A DNA stretch of 33,354 nucleotides from Methylobacter sp. (GTDB lineage Bacteria; Pseudomonadota; Gammaproteobacteria; Methylococcales; Methylomonadaceae): contig JAPLRU010000082.1 of assembly GCA_026399025.1 (NCBI GenBank), positions 1 to 33,354 on the forward strand, given 5' to 3'. Of the stretch, positions 7,461 through 14,971 are shown one piece after another. Each line of letters opens with the position of its first letter. Positions within the stretch are counted from its first letter, which is position 1. A program made the translations under genes and the position numbers. The notes beneath the pieces are model-generated. The model did no database searches. It was not told the DNA's origin and saw nothing but the letters and a program-made list of their open reading frames with translations.

Positions 7461-9728
7461 TTAGTCCTCAATTCCCAAAGACCGCTCGAATTCCGCCGGC
7501 GGCATTGCCGGACCGATCAGGTTGCCTTGATAACTTACACAACCGTTAAACTCCAGAAAGGCGAGTTGCTGTTCCGTTTCCACGCCCGCGGCAATGATGT
7601 CGATGCCCAGATTGCGCGCCATGCCGATGATGGCGCGCACGACTGCGGTATCGTCGGACTTGATGCCGATGTTGCGCACGAAAGACTGATCTATTTTCAA
7701 TTGGTCGAACGGTAACAGCTTTAAGTAGACCAGCGATGAATAACCGGTGCCGAAATTATCCATGGAAAAACTCACACCGATGCTTTTGAGTTTCTGCATT
7801 TTGGACAAGGTGTCGTTGATGTCTTCGAATACCAGGCTTTCGGTGAGTTCGAGTTTGAGCCGCCCCGGTTTAATGTCGAACCTTTTCAGCAGCACAGCTA
7901 CTTGCTCAACGAAGTCGGGTTGATGAAGTTGACGTGCGCTGATATTGACCGCAAGCTGCAAATGCCGAGTCTGTGTGGAGCTTTCCCATAACTTAAGTTG
8001 GGCGAAGGCCGCTTCCAGTACCCATAGTCCTATGGGGGTTATCAGTCCGACTTCTTCAGCCAACGGAATGAATTCAAGCGGCGAGACAAAACCGCGCTTA
8101 GGGTGCTTCCAGCGTAGCAGCGCTTCGGCGCCGATGGCTTGACCATCCGTATGCGCTTGTCGTTGAAAATAGAGCTGAAATTGATGTTTCGTCAGCGCAA
8201 AGCGCAAGTCCGCTTCCAGCGCGGTGCGCTCGGTAACAACCTCCTGCATATCTTGGTCGAAAAAGCGCAAAGTGTTGCGGCCTGCGGCCTTGGCGCTATA
8301 CATTGCAAGATCGGCCCGTTTCAGCAGAGCATTGACACCGGTCTTATGATCGATAAACAGGGTAATGCCGATGCTCGGCGTATTCTGGTATTCGTGTTTG
8401 TTCAGTTGGTAAGTTTGATTGAGTGAAGCAAGAATTTTTTCGCCGATGCTTTTAGCTTTGGCCGCGGCTTCTTCGGCATTCTTGCTCAGCTCTTCCAGCA
8501 TCACGACAAACTCGTCGCCGCCTTGACGAGACACGGTGTCGCCTTCCCTTACGCATTCTATAAGGCGGTGCGCGACTTGTTGCAACAAGATGTCGCCCAT
8601 ATCATGGCCTAGATTGTCATTTAGCGATTTAAAGTTATCCAGGTCAATGAACAGTAGCGCACCGTGTTTTCTGCTGCGCGCACTGGACGCCAGCGCTTGT
8701 TGCAACCTATCCAACAGCAGTCTCCGGTTCGGCAATGCGGTCAGCGGATCGTAATAAGCCAGTTGTTTGATTTCCTCTTCCGAGGCTTTGCGTATGGATA
8801 TATCGGTATGCAAACCGACATAGTGAGTGACGACGCCATGGCTGTCTTTCACGGCGTTGATGGTCAGCCATTTGGGAAAGATTTCGCCGTTTTTACGCTG
8901 ATCCCAGATTTCGCCCTGCCAGGAGCCGGTGCGATAAATGCATTCCCACATGTCCGCGTAAAAAGCTTCGTTGTGGCGCCCCGATTTGAACATATGCGGC
9001 GTCCGGCCCACGAGTTCCTCGGCGCTGTAGCCGGTGATGTCGGTAAAGGCCCGGTTGACCCGTAAAATCACTTTATCGGCATTGGTGATCATGATGCCTT
9101 CCTGAGCGTCAAAGGCGACCGCGGCGATGCGCAATGCTTCTTCGGCTTGCTTACTTGCGGTGATATCGGTCAGGGTAATATGCAGTATCTGAGTTTGATC
9201 GTCGAGCGGAACCGGCAAGCAATCCAGCCGGGCGTAAAAGTCGCTGTTTTTGCGTTTGAGCTTTAATTCCAGGTTTTTTTGTTCTACTTCTTTATGTTGC
9301 AGCGCATTTTTGACCAAAAGATACCAGCGGTCGCTGTCTTCGGGCGTAATCCAAGCGTGGAAACGGCAATTCAGCAAAGCGTTGCGCTCTGTTCCCAGCA
9401 AGTCGGCGGCGGTCAGGTTGGCCTCGATAATTTCACTTTCGGCGTTGAGGGTAAGATAACCCACCGGCGCGAAATCATAAAGATTGAGGTAGCGCTGGTG
9501 AGACGCTTCCAGCGCGGCGCGAGCGCGTTGCAATTCCTCGTTTTGCAGCTCCAGTTCGAGCTGGTGTACCCGGAGTTCGTGCAGCAGTTCTTCAACGGAG
9601 CCGGACGGCGGTTCTTGTAAGGCGCGGAGGCGCCGGTCCATAACGCCGGGACGCGGCTTTGCCCGCCGATCCACAGCTCCGCTACGCGGCCTTAGTTGAT
9701 GATTCAATTGGGTGGGGTTGCTGTTCAT
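7461..9728 (-). CDS. PAS-PAS-GGDEF-EAL cyclic-di-GMP turnover protein
   Basis: A 755-residue cytoplasmic signalling protein without membrane segments. Numbering here counts from a GTG two codons upstream. The order is an N-terminal coiled coil (about 45-80, SVEELLHELRVHQLELELQ), PAS1 (80-195), PAS2 (200-315), GGDEF (330-490) and EAL (505-750). The cyclase motif is intact (RQGGDEFVVM, 405-409) with an I-site REGD at 396-399. The phosphodiesterase has EALLRW, NISARQL, ELTES, KIDQSFV and GVETE, but the metal-binding DDFGTG loop reads DNFGTG (659-664), so hydrolysis may be weakened. ATG 9728 is preferred because AAAGAG sits five bases ahead; an in-frame GTG at 9734 is the alternative. Two inverted MITE copies bracket the gene. 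Confidence 0.92.
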   Translation of the reverse strand: MNSNPTQLNHQLRPRSGAVDRRAKPRPGVMDRRLRALQEPPSGSVEELLHELRVHQLELELQNEELQRARAALEASHQRYLNLYDFAPVGYLTLNAESEIIEANLTAADLLGTERNALLNCRFHAWITPEDSDRWYLLVKNALQHKEVEQKNLELKLKRKNSDFYARLDCLPVPLDDQTQILHITLTDITASKQAEEALRIAAVAFDAQEGIMITNADKVILRVNRAFTDITGYSAEELVGRTPHMFKSGRHNEAFYADMWECIYRTGSWQGEIWDQRKNGEIFPKWLTINAVKDSHGVVTHYVGLHTDISIRKASEEEIKQLAYYDPLTALPNRRLLLDRLQQALASSARSRKHGALLFIDLDNFKSLNDNLGHDMGDILLQQVAHRLIECVREGDTVSRQGGDEFVVMLEELSKNAEEAAAKAKSIGEKILASLNQTYQLNKHEYQNTPSIGITLFIDHKTGVNALLKRADLAMYSAKAAGRNTLRFFDQDMQEVVTERTALEADLRFALTKHQFQLYFQRQAHTDGQAIGAEALLRWKHPKRGFVSPLEFIPLAEEVGLITPIGLWVLEAAFAQLKLWESSTQTRHLQLAVNISARQLHQPDFVEQVAVLLKRFDIKPGRLKLELTESLVFEDINDTLSKMQKLKSIGVSFSMDNFGTGYSSLVYLKLLPFDQLKIDQSFVRNIGIKSDDTAVVRAIIGMARNLGIDIIAAGVETEQQLAFLEFNGCVSYQGNLIGPAMPPAEFERSLGIED

Positions 9729-9780
9729 GTACACTCTTTATCGACATTCCGATCGTTCTCAAGCGCCGGCTTCACTGCTT

Positions 9781-9891
9781 TTAAGTTAAGCGGAATACAC
9801 GGTAGGAGCGGCTACGCCCGCGATATGCATCAAACGAAAGCTTTAGCCTCTTTTTCGCGGGCATGGCCCGTTCCTACAACGCTTAACTTAA
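9781..9891. repeat. MITE-like element with exact 12-bp terminal inverted repeats
   Basis: TTAAGTTAAGCG at 9781-9792 is the exact reverse complement of CGCTTAACTTAA at 9880-9891. Inside, GTAGGAGCGGCTACGCCCGCGA (starting 9802) faces TCGCGGGCATGGCCCGTTCCTAC (ending 9878), giving a long stem like REP-type repeats. It is unrelated in sequence to the 129-bp element nearby. Confidence 0.8.
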
Positions 9892-10036
9892 GGTCGGCGA
9901 AATGCCGGTGCCGTCTCGCGACGCTGGAGCTTCGGCCGCTGCATTGCCAAACTGGAGCCGGAGAATGCGCGGCTCTTTTGGGTGATGTTCTTATCTTCGT
10001 GGCGAACAAATTTTTATGTTGTTAAAAGAGTTTTTG

Positions 10037-10168
10037 CTTAGGAATGAGCATGGAATAACTTAGGCACGTTGCCAATAGTCGGAGTGCAGGCTTCGCCTGC
10101 ATGGGCAAGCAAAGCTTGCACTCCTGCCGCGCACAGTTGTCCACTTTATTTCATGCTCGTTCCTTAGC
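10037..10168 (-). repeat. MITE-like element, copy 2 (inverted relative to copy 1)
   Basis: The complement of this stretch matches the element at 7298-7426 along its whole length, including the ends, the GTTGCCAATAGTCGGAGTGCA block, the paired GCAGGC/GCAAGC hairpins and CCGCGCACAGTTG. The two copies differ by scattered substitutions and are in opposite orientation about 2.6 kb apart. Confidence 0.85.
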
Positions 10169-10548
10169 TATTTCGCTTAGACGGAGTGCTTTTTTTACAA
10201 AGCCCCCTAAGAAATCGGTTGGCGTCGCATTATATTAAGTATGAATAGGGTAAGGAGTTCAACTTCTTCGATCAATAAGTGCGGCTACCTACCTAGCGCT
10301 CCGACCACGACTTGTAGTGAAGTTTGGCGATGTTGGCTGATTCCGTTCAGAGGCTGCCATTTAAAGCGGCGCGGTTTTATAACGAGGCTGTATTTCGTCG
10401 TCGAATTTCTGTACTGTAGAGCGCTTGCTTTTGCTCGAAAATGACGCATACGCCGGATTGAAATAGATAAGGGCGGCGCGAAATAAAATACCACAAACGG
10501 CATCACTCCAAACCACCGATTCAACATCAACTCAGAGGATGTAACCTC
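10169..10548. other. 380-bp non-coding leader upstream of the GH94-like gene
   Basis: No credible gene. Short frames on both strands show no recognisable protein. The stretch ends in AGAGGATGTAACCTCATG, the ribosome site of the next gene. An AT-rich patch around 10230-10245 could hold its promoter, but no clear -35/-10 pair stands out. Confidence 0.4.
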
Positions 10549-13500
10549 ATGAACCAAACCTGCTCTGTCATCGATGGCGATAATCGCTTTGTCATTGATC
10601 AATACAACGATCTTGCCCCGTTCGCCGGTTTTTTGCCCGGCATCGCCGGTACCTTAGGGCGTCCGGCCTGGGTTTTTTATGTCAATCGGGGGCAGGGCAT
10701 CGCCGGCTTTGGCGTGCGCAACAAAGACGGCGCTTTTTTGGAGTTTTTCCCGGCCGACAAGGCTTATCAATTGACGCCGTCACGGGGCTTCCGCACTTTC
10801 TTAAAAATCACCGAGGGCGATCACACTTTAACCCACGAACCTTTCCAGCGCGGGGCCGGAGCGGAAGTCAAACAACGTCTTTACGTTTCGCCCCATGAGT
10901 TCGGCGTGGAAGAGATCAATCCGCAGTTAGGATTTTGCATTCGAGCTGATATGTTTACCTTGCCCGAAGCGTCGGTGGCCGGTTTATTGCGGCGGGTCGA
11001 GATCGTCAATACTTCCGGAACAGCCAAAAAGATAGAGATCGTCGACGGTTTGCCGCAGGTGCTGCCTTTTGGCATGAACCAATGGATTCTCAAATTCATG
11101 AGTCGAACCTCCGAAGCTTTCATGCGCGTCGAAGGCGTGGCCGAAAATCTGCCGTTTTACCGGCTGAAAGTATGGCCTACCGACAATCCGCAAGTGGAGC
11201 CGGTGATCGCCTGCAATTTTTTCGCCGGTTTTTTGAACGGCGGACGCACCCGCGTAATCGTAGACGCCGAGAGGATTTTCGGCTTGGCCGGGGATTTTTC
11301 CAGGCCGGAACGGTTTTACGCCGATGCGGGATTGGATCTTGATAATCAGGTAGCGGCGAATCAAACGCCTTCGGCTTTCCAAACCTTGACGGTCGAACTC
11401 CAGCCCGGACAAAGCCAAGTCTTTTACGGATTTTACGGCCATGCCGAATCGCAGTCGGTGCTTGAGCGATTTATCGTCGAGGCGGATCAAAAAGACTACT
11501 TCGAGACCAAGCGAGAGATAAACCGCTGCTTGATCGAAGGCATCACCCAACGGATTTTCACCGCGACAGCCAAACCGCTGTTCGATGCCCATGCCCGGCA
11601 ATGTTATCTGGACAACGGTTTACGCGGCGGTTTCCCGACCCAAGTGCCGGGCGGGGCGCGCTTGTATTTGTTCGGCCGCAAGCACGGCGATCTGGAACGG
11701 GATTACAACGACTTCCTGTTGCAGGATACGCCGTTTTCCGAAGGCAACGGCGATTTCCGCGATGTGCTGCAAAACCGCCGGATGGATTTGTTTTTCGATC
11801 CGGCCTTGGATGCCAAAAACATCCGCTATTTCTTTAACCTGATTCAGGCGGACGGCTACAATCCTTGCTCGTTGCGGAACTCGCGTTTTGTCGTCGACGC
11901 GGTCCAAACCTTAGCGCATTATTTCGCGCAGTTTAGAGGTCTCGAACAACTGCTGTCCCGCGAGTTTAAATACGCGGAACTCTGGCAGACGCTTCAAGGC
12001 ACGGAAAACCCGGAGCCGATCATCAAGGAAATTCTGGCGCAAGCGCAGGAAGTCGAGGATGCCGAATTCGACCGCGGTTATTGGTCGGACCATTGGACTT
12101 ATTTAGTGGATTTGCTGATTAGCTACGCGGCGATTTTTCCGGATCGGCTGTCCGGCTTGTTCCTGGAAAAGACTTACAGTTTTTTTGATTCCACTCATTT
12201 TGTCGTTCCGCGTAGCCAAAAATACCTGCTAACGTCTAACGGCGTTCGCCAATTCGGCGCAGTGCAGGGTAGTCCCGAGAAAGAATCCTTGATTAATTCC
12301 CGTAGCCGACGCCGCCATCAAGCCCGTGCGCAAGGCGGTCACGGCGACATCGTTTACACCACGCTGCTCGGAAAAATCCTGACCCTGGTCGCCAACAAGC
12401 TGGCCACGCTGGACCCGTTCGGCGTCGGCATAGAAATGGAAGCGGACCGCCCCGGCTGGTGCGATGCGTTGAACGGCTTGCCCGGCATTTTCGGCTCTTC
12501 GGTCAATGAAACCATTGAACTTAAGCGTCTGCTGGACTTTACCTTAAAAGCCCTGGTCGATGTCGATGGCGCATGTTCCTTACCGGCGGAGTTGGCGGAT
12601 TTTATAGCCGGATTGGAAGCGCTGTTAAATCGCTCCGACTTGAGCCCCGGATTATTCTGGCTGGAAAGCGGAGCCCACAAGGAAGCCTATCGGAATAAAG
12701 TGTTCATGGGTTTTGACGGTGCCGAACGCGTTCTGTCTGTTGCAGCGGTGCAAAACTTCCTAACGACGGCTTCGAGCTATCTGGATGCGGCAATCGACAA
12801 AGCCCGGACGCCGAAAGGCATCGTCACTTATTTTTCTTACGAAGCCGAGCAGTATCGGGACATCGGCGAGGGCAGGGCGGTTGTGACCCGCTTTAAGCAA
12901 AAACCGTTGCCGCTGTTTTTGGAGGGTTTCGTCCATGCCCTGCGCATCGCCGAACCGGAGGAAGTACGGCGGCTTTACGATGCCGCGCGTAACTCTGAAC
13001 TGTTCGACTGTAAATTGGGCATGTACCGCGTCAATGAACCGCTCGGAGAAAATGCGCTGGACTTGGGACGGATCGGGGTTTTTAACTACGGCTGGCTGGA
13101 GAACGGCTCGATCTTCCTGCACATGCATTACAAGTTTGTTTTAGAAATGGTTAGGGCCGGGTTAATCGAAGAGTTTTACGGACAAATCGAGCGGCTGCTG
13201 GTGGCTTTTCGTGACCCAATGGAATACGGACGCAATCCGGTCGAAAACTCCAGCTTCCTGGTCAGCAGCGGTTTTGTCATCGATCCACGCCAACACGGAC
13301 GAGGTTGCGTAGCTCGTCTTTCCGGTTCCACGGTGGAATTTTTACATCTTTGGACGCATCTTTTGTTGGGGGCTACTCCGTTTGTCTTTGAGGACGAGAC
13401 CTTGCTGTTCAGGCCCGCGCCGGTTTTGTCGAAAACATTTTTCTCGACGAGCGAGCACTGCGTTAATCCGTTCGGTTTTGAAGAAATAGTGCCGGTGGAT

Positions 13501-13716
13501 AGTGTGGCCTGCGCTTTATTGGGGGCAACCTTGCTGGTCTATATCAACCCTTCGCGTCAAGATACTTTTGGCGATGCGGGGGTAAAGCCCTGCCGCTATC
13601 GGTTACATGGGCGGGACGGTGTTATGCAGACTGTGGATGGATTATATTTGGAGGGGCATGTCGTCAAAGCGCTACGCTTAGGCCAATTTAGGCGGGTGGA
13701 TGTGCTGCTTGCGTGA
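10549..13716 (+). CDS. GH94-type glycoside phosphorylase-like protein (beta-1,2-oligoglucan phosphorylase-like)
   Basis: A very large soluble protein of 1055 residues without signal peptide. It resembles the long GH94-related cellobiose-phosphorylase-like proteins (COG3459-type), which cleave beta-glucosidic bonds with phosphate. The N-terminal third is beta-rich (GFGVRNKDGAFLEFFPADK, then AEVKQRLYVSPHEFG), as expected for the super-sandwich domain. Motifs typical of this long class follow: FSEGNGDFRDVLQNRRMDLF near 396-415, and PGWCDALNGLPGIFGSSVNE near 635-654. Asp639 in WCDALN corresponds to the general-acid Asp of DWNDGLN in classical GH94. A cytoplasmic phosphorolysis role on beta-glucan oligosaccharides is inferred; substrate cannot be told. 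It is monocistronic on a long leader. The stop is 27 bp before hicA. Confidence 0.62.
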   Translation: MNQTCSVIDGDNRFVIDQYNDLAPFAGFLPGIAGTLGRPAWVFYVNRGQGIAGFGVRNKDGAFLEFFPADKAYQLTPSRGFRTFLKITEGDHTLTHEPFQRGAGAEVKQRLYVSPHEFGVEEINPQLGFCIRADMFTLPEASVAGLLRRVEIVNTSGTAKKIEIVDGLPQVLPFGMNQWILKFMSRTSEAFMRVEGVAENLPFYRLKVWPTDNPQVEPVIACNFFAGFLNGGRTRVIVDAERIFGLAGDFSRPERFYADAGLDLDNQVAANQTPSAFQTLTVELQPGQSQVFYGFYGHAESQSVLERFIVEADQKDYFETKREINRCLIEGITQRIFTATAKPLFDAHARQCYLDNGLRGGFPTQVPGGARLYLFGRKHGDLERDYNDFLLQDTPFSEGNGDFRDVLQNRRMDLFFDPALDAKNIRYFFNLIQADGYNPCSLRNSRFVVDAVQTLAHYFAQFRGLEQLLSREFKYAELWQTLQGTENPEPIIKEILAQAQEVEDAEFDRGYWSDHWTYLVDLLISYAAIFPDRLSGLFLEKTYSFFDSTHFVVPRSQKYLLTSNGVRQFGAVQGSPEKESLINSRSRRRHQARAQGGHGDIVYTTLLGKILTLVANKLATLDPFGVGIEMEADRPGWCDALNGLPGIFGSSVNETIELKRLLDFTLKALVDVDGACSLPAELADFIAGLEALLNRSDLSPGLFWLESGAHKEAYRNKVFMGFDGAERVLSVAAVQNFLTTASSYLDAAIDKARTPKGIVTYFSYEAEQYRDIGEGRAVVTRFKQKPLPLFLEGFVHALRIAEPEEVRRLYDAARNSELFDCKLGMYRVNEPLGENALDLGRIGVFNYGWLENGSIFLHMHYKFVLEMVRAGLIEEFYGQIERLLVAFRDPMEYGRNPVENSSFLVSSGFVIDPRQHGRGCVARLSGSTVEFLHLWTHLLLGATPFVFEDETLLFRPAPVLSKTFFSTSEHCVNPFGFEEIVPVDSVACALLGATLLVYINPSRQDTFGDAGVKPCRYRLHGRDGVMQTVDGLYLEGHVVKALRLGQFRRVDVLLA

Positions 13717-13743
13717 TCTAGCTTTATAAGTTAGCCTTTTCCG

Positions 13744-13998
13744 ATGGGAAAATACGATAAATTAATCGATAAAATTCTTCGCGGGAGTTCGGATGCGAAC
13801 ATTCCATTCGATGATCTTCGCGGCTTATTGATTCGTTTAGGCTTTGATGAGCGAATACGTGGAAGCCATCATGTTTATCGTAAAGAAGGCATCGAAGAGA
13901 AACTAAATCTTCAGCAGGATGATAGTAAAGCGAAACCCTATCAGGTTCGGCAAGTCCGATTCATAATCATCAAATACCATTTAGCGGATGAAATATGA
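13744..13998 (+). CDS. hicA: HicA family mRNA interferase toxin
   Basis: An 84-residue HicA-like double-stranded-RNA-binding-fold toxin. The core FDDLRGLLIRLGFDERIRGS followed by HHVYRKEG carries the catalytic-histidine motif GSHH; the end KAKPYQVRQVRFIIIKYHL is the usual HicA C-terminal strand/helix. It cleaves mRNA when free. It overlaps hicB by ATGA (four bases), the standard toxin-first arrangement of hic operons. It starts only 27 bp after the GH94-like gene without a visible promoter of its own. Confidence 0.92.
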   Translation: MGKYDKLIDKILRGSSDANIPFDDLRGLLIRLGFDERIRGSHHVYRKEGIEEKLNLQQDDSKAKPYQVRQVRFIIIKYHLADEI

Positions 13999-14210
13999 CA
14001 TACAAATATGAAACCATCTTATATTGGAGCAAGGAAGACAGCGCTTTTATCGCCGAAATACCGGAACTTCCCGGTTGCATGGCGCATGGCAACTCCCAAG
14101 AAGAAGCGCTGGCGAATGCAAATGAGGCTATTGGGCTTTGGCTGGATACTGCAAAAGAGTTCGGCGACCCGATTCCTGAACCAAAAGGCCGTCGCCTTAT
14201 GTATGCTTAG
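13995..14210 (+). CDS. hicB: HicB family antitoxin
   Basis: A 71-residue partner of HicA. It has the partial RNase-H-like HicB fold: YKYETILYWSKEDSAFIAEI, PELPGCMAHGNSQEEALANA, NEAIGLWLDTAKEFGDPIPE. It ends shortly after PEP and carries no additional C-terminal DNA-binding domain, so it is one of the short HicB types. Translation is coupled to hicA through the ATGA overlap. Confidence 0.93.
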   Translation: MTYKYETILYWSKEDSAFIAEIPELPGCMAHGNSQEEALANANEAIGLWLDTAKEFGDPIPEPKGRRLMYA

Positions 14211-14232
14211 AATAATTGGGGGCACAGCTTAA

Positions 14233-14322
14233 ATGTTGGGCAACGAAAGCTGGGGACGCATCGCGCCCCTTTTCGATGTCTAATGACGTTTATAAAATGG
14301 GCGCGATGCGCCCTACATGGCT
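14233..14322 (+). repeat. Palindromic repeat, copy A
   Basis: GGGACGCATCGCGCCC (14253-14268) pairs with GGGCGCGATGCGCCCT (14299-14314) around a loop containing TTTTCGATGTCTAATGACG and TTTATAAAATGG. A diverged copy in the same orientation lies at about 14838-14908, with GTTTATAAAATGG and CGATGCG...CCATACATG shared. Outer borders are approximate. Confidence 0.75.
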
Positions 14323-14424
14323 TAGCGGAAATCGGGGTTAAGAATGTCAAACGTAAGGCCTGACCCTGAGGTGCGCTGAGGTGCGATACAAGACCGGCCC
14401 TAAATCTTTGTAGGAGATATGACG

Positions 14425-14709
14425 ATGTTGAAAAGTTATGAGGCGATTTACGACCATGGACGCATTAAATGGTTGGGTGAAGCGCCCAAACTTAAACGTA
14501 TGCGGGTAGTATTGGTGGCTGATGACGCCAATGAGTTGGATGAGTCTCTTGTTGCGGAAAAACCTAATGGTGCGCAGTTAGTCAGTATTATTCGTGCAAC
14601 GCCGCCGGAATTACTGGAAAGCATTGCCGAGAAATTTGGCGATCCGGTCGAATGGCAACGGGAGCAACGCAAAGACCGAATATTGCCGGGACGAGAGAAT
14701 GATTTATGA
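14425..14709 (+). CDS. Putative VapB-like antitoxin
   Basis: A 94-residue protein beginning MLKSYEAIYDHGRIKWLGEA, a pattern seen in small beta-rich antitoxins (DUF104/AbrB-like) encoded ahead of PIN toxins. The C-terminal half is helical and acidic (TPPELLESIAEKFGDPVEWQ), the usual toxin-wrapping part. ATG 14425 is preferred over 14419 because TAGGAG at 14411-14416 is eight bases from the former and only two from the latter. It overlaps a truncated PIN-domain frame by ATGA, so it was the antitoxin of a VapBC-type pair and is now probably an orphan. Confidence 0.65.
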   Translation: MLKSYEAIYDHGRIKWLGEAPKLKRMRVVLVADDANELDESLVAEKPNGAQLVSIIRATPPELLESIAEKFGDPVEWQREQRKDRILPGRENDL

Positions 14710-14861
14710 TTCTTGACAGTAATATCGTGATTTACGCATTTGAGCCAAAATACCGAGAATCAAGTGTGGAGGATTTTTTATTGCAAGGCGAGTTTTCGGT
14801 GTCGAACGTAACCCGTTTGGAAGCTGGGCAGATAGCGTATCACGCGCATTTTCGATACTGA
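14706..14861 (+). pseudogene. VapC PIN-domain toxin, truncated at a repeat
   Basis: The frame starts MILDSNIVIYAFEPKY, the N-terminal PIN strand with the first catalytic Asp (Asp4), and continues SVSNVTRLEA, the second conserved strand/helix with its Glu. Homologues run to about 130-140 residues and carry two more acidic residues. Here the frame changes to unrelated sequence after about residue 40-45, where repeat copy B begins, and stops at residue 51. The nuclease must be inactive. Confidence 0.75.
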
Positions 14862-14908
14862 TTTAATGGCGTTTATAAAATGGTGCACGATGCGTCCCAT
14901 ACATGACT
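14838..14908 (+). repeat. Palindromic repeat, copy B, interrupting vapC
   Basis: This resembles copy A: CGCGCATTTTCGATACTGATTTAATGGCG, then TTTATAAAATGG, then CGATGCGTCCCATACATGA. The stem is less perfect than in copy A. Its left edge coincides with the loss of VapC similarity, so insertion of the element, or a recombination at it, probably broke the toxin gene. Confidence 0.65.
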
Positions 14909-14971
14909 TCTCCCACCGGGAGAAGGTTAGAATATTATTGTGGATAGGAATTAATTTAACAGGATAACGTC

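Noticed and set aside
10285-10602. 105-residue minus-strand frame overlapping the GH94-like start
   Set aside because: There is no recognisable protein pattern and it overlaps the real start of a long gene.
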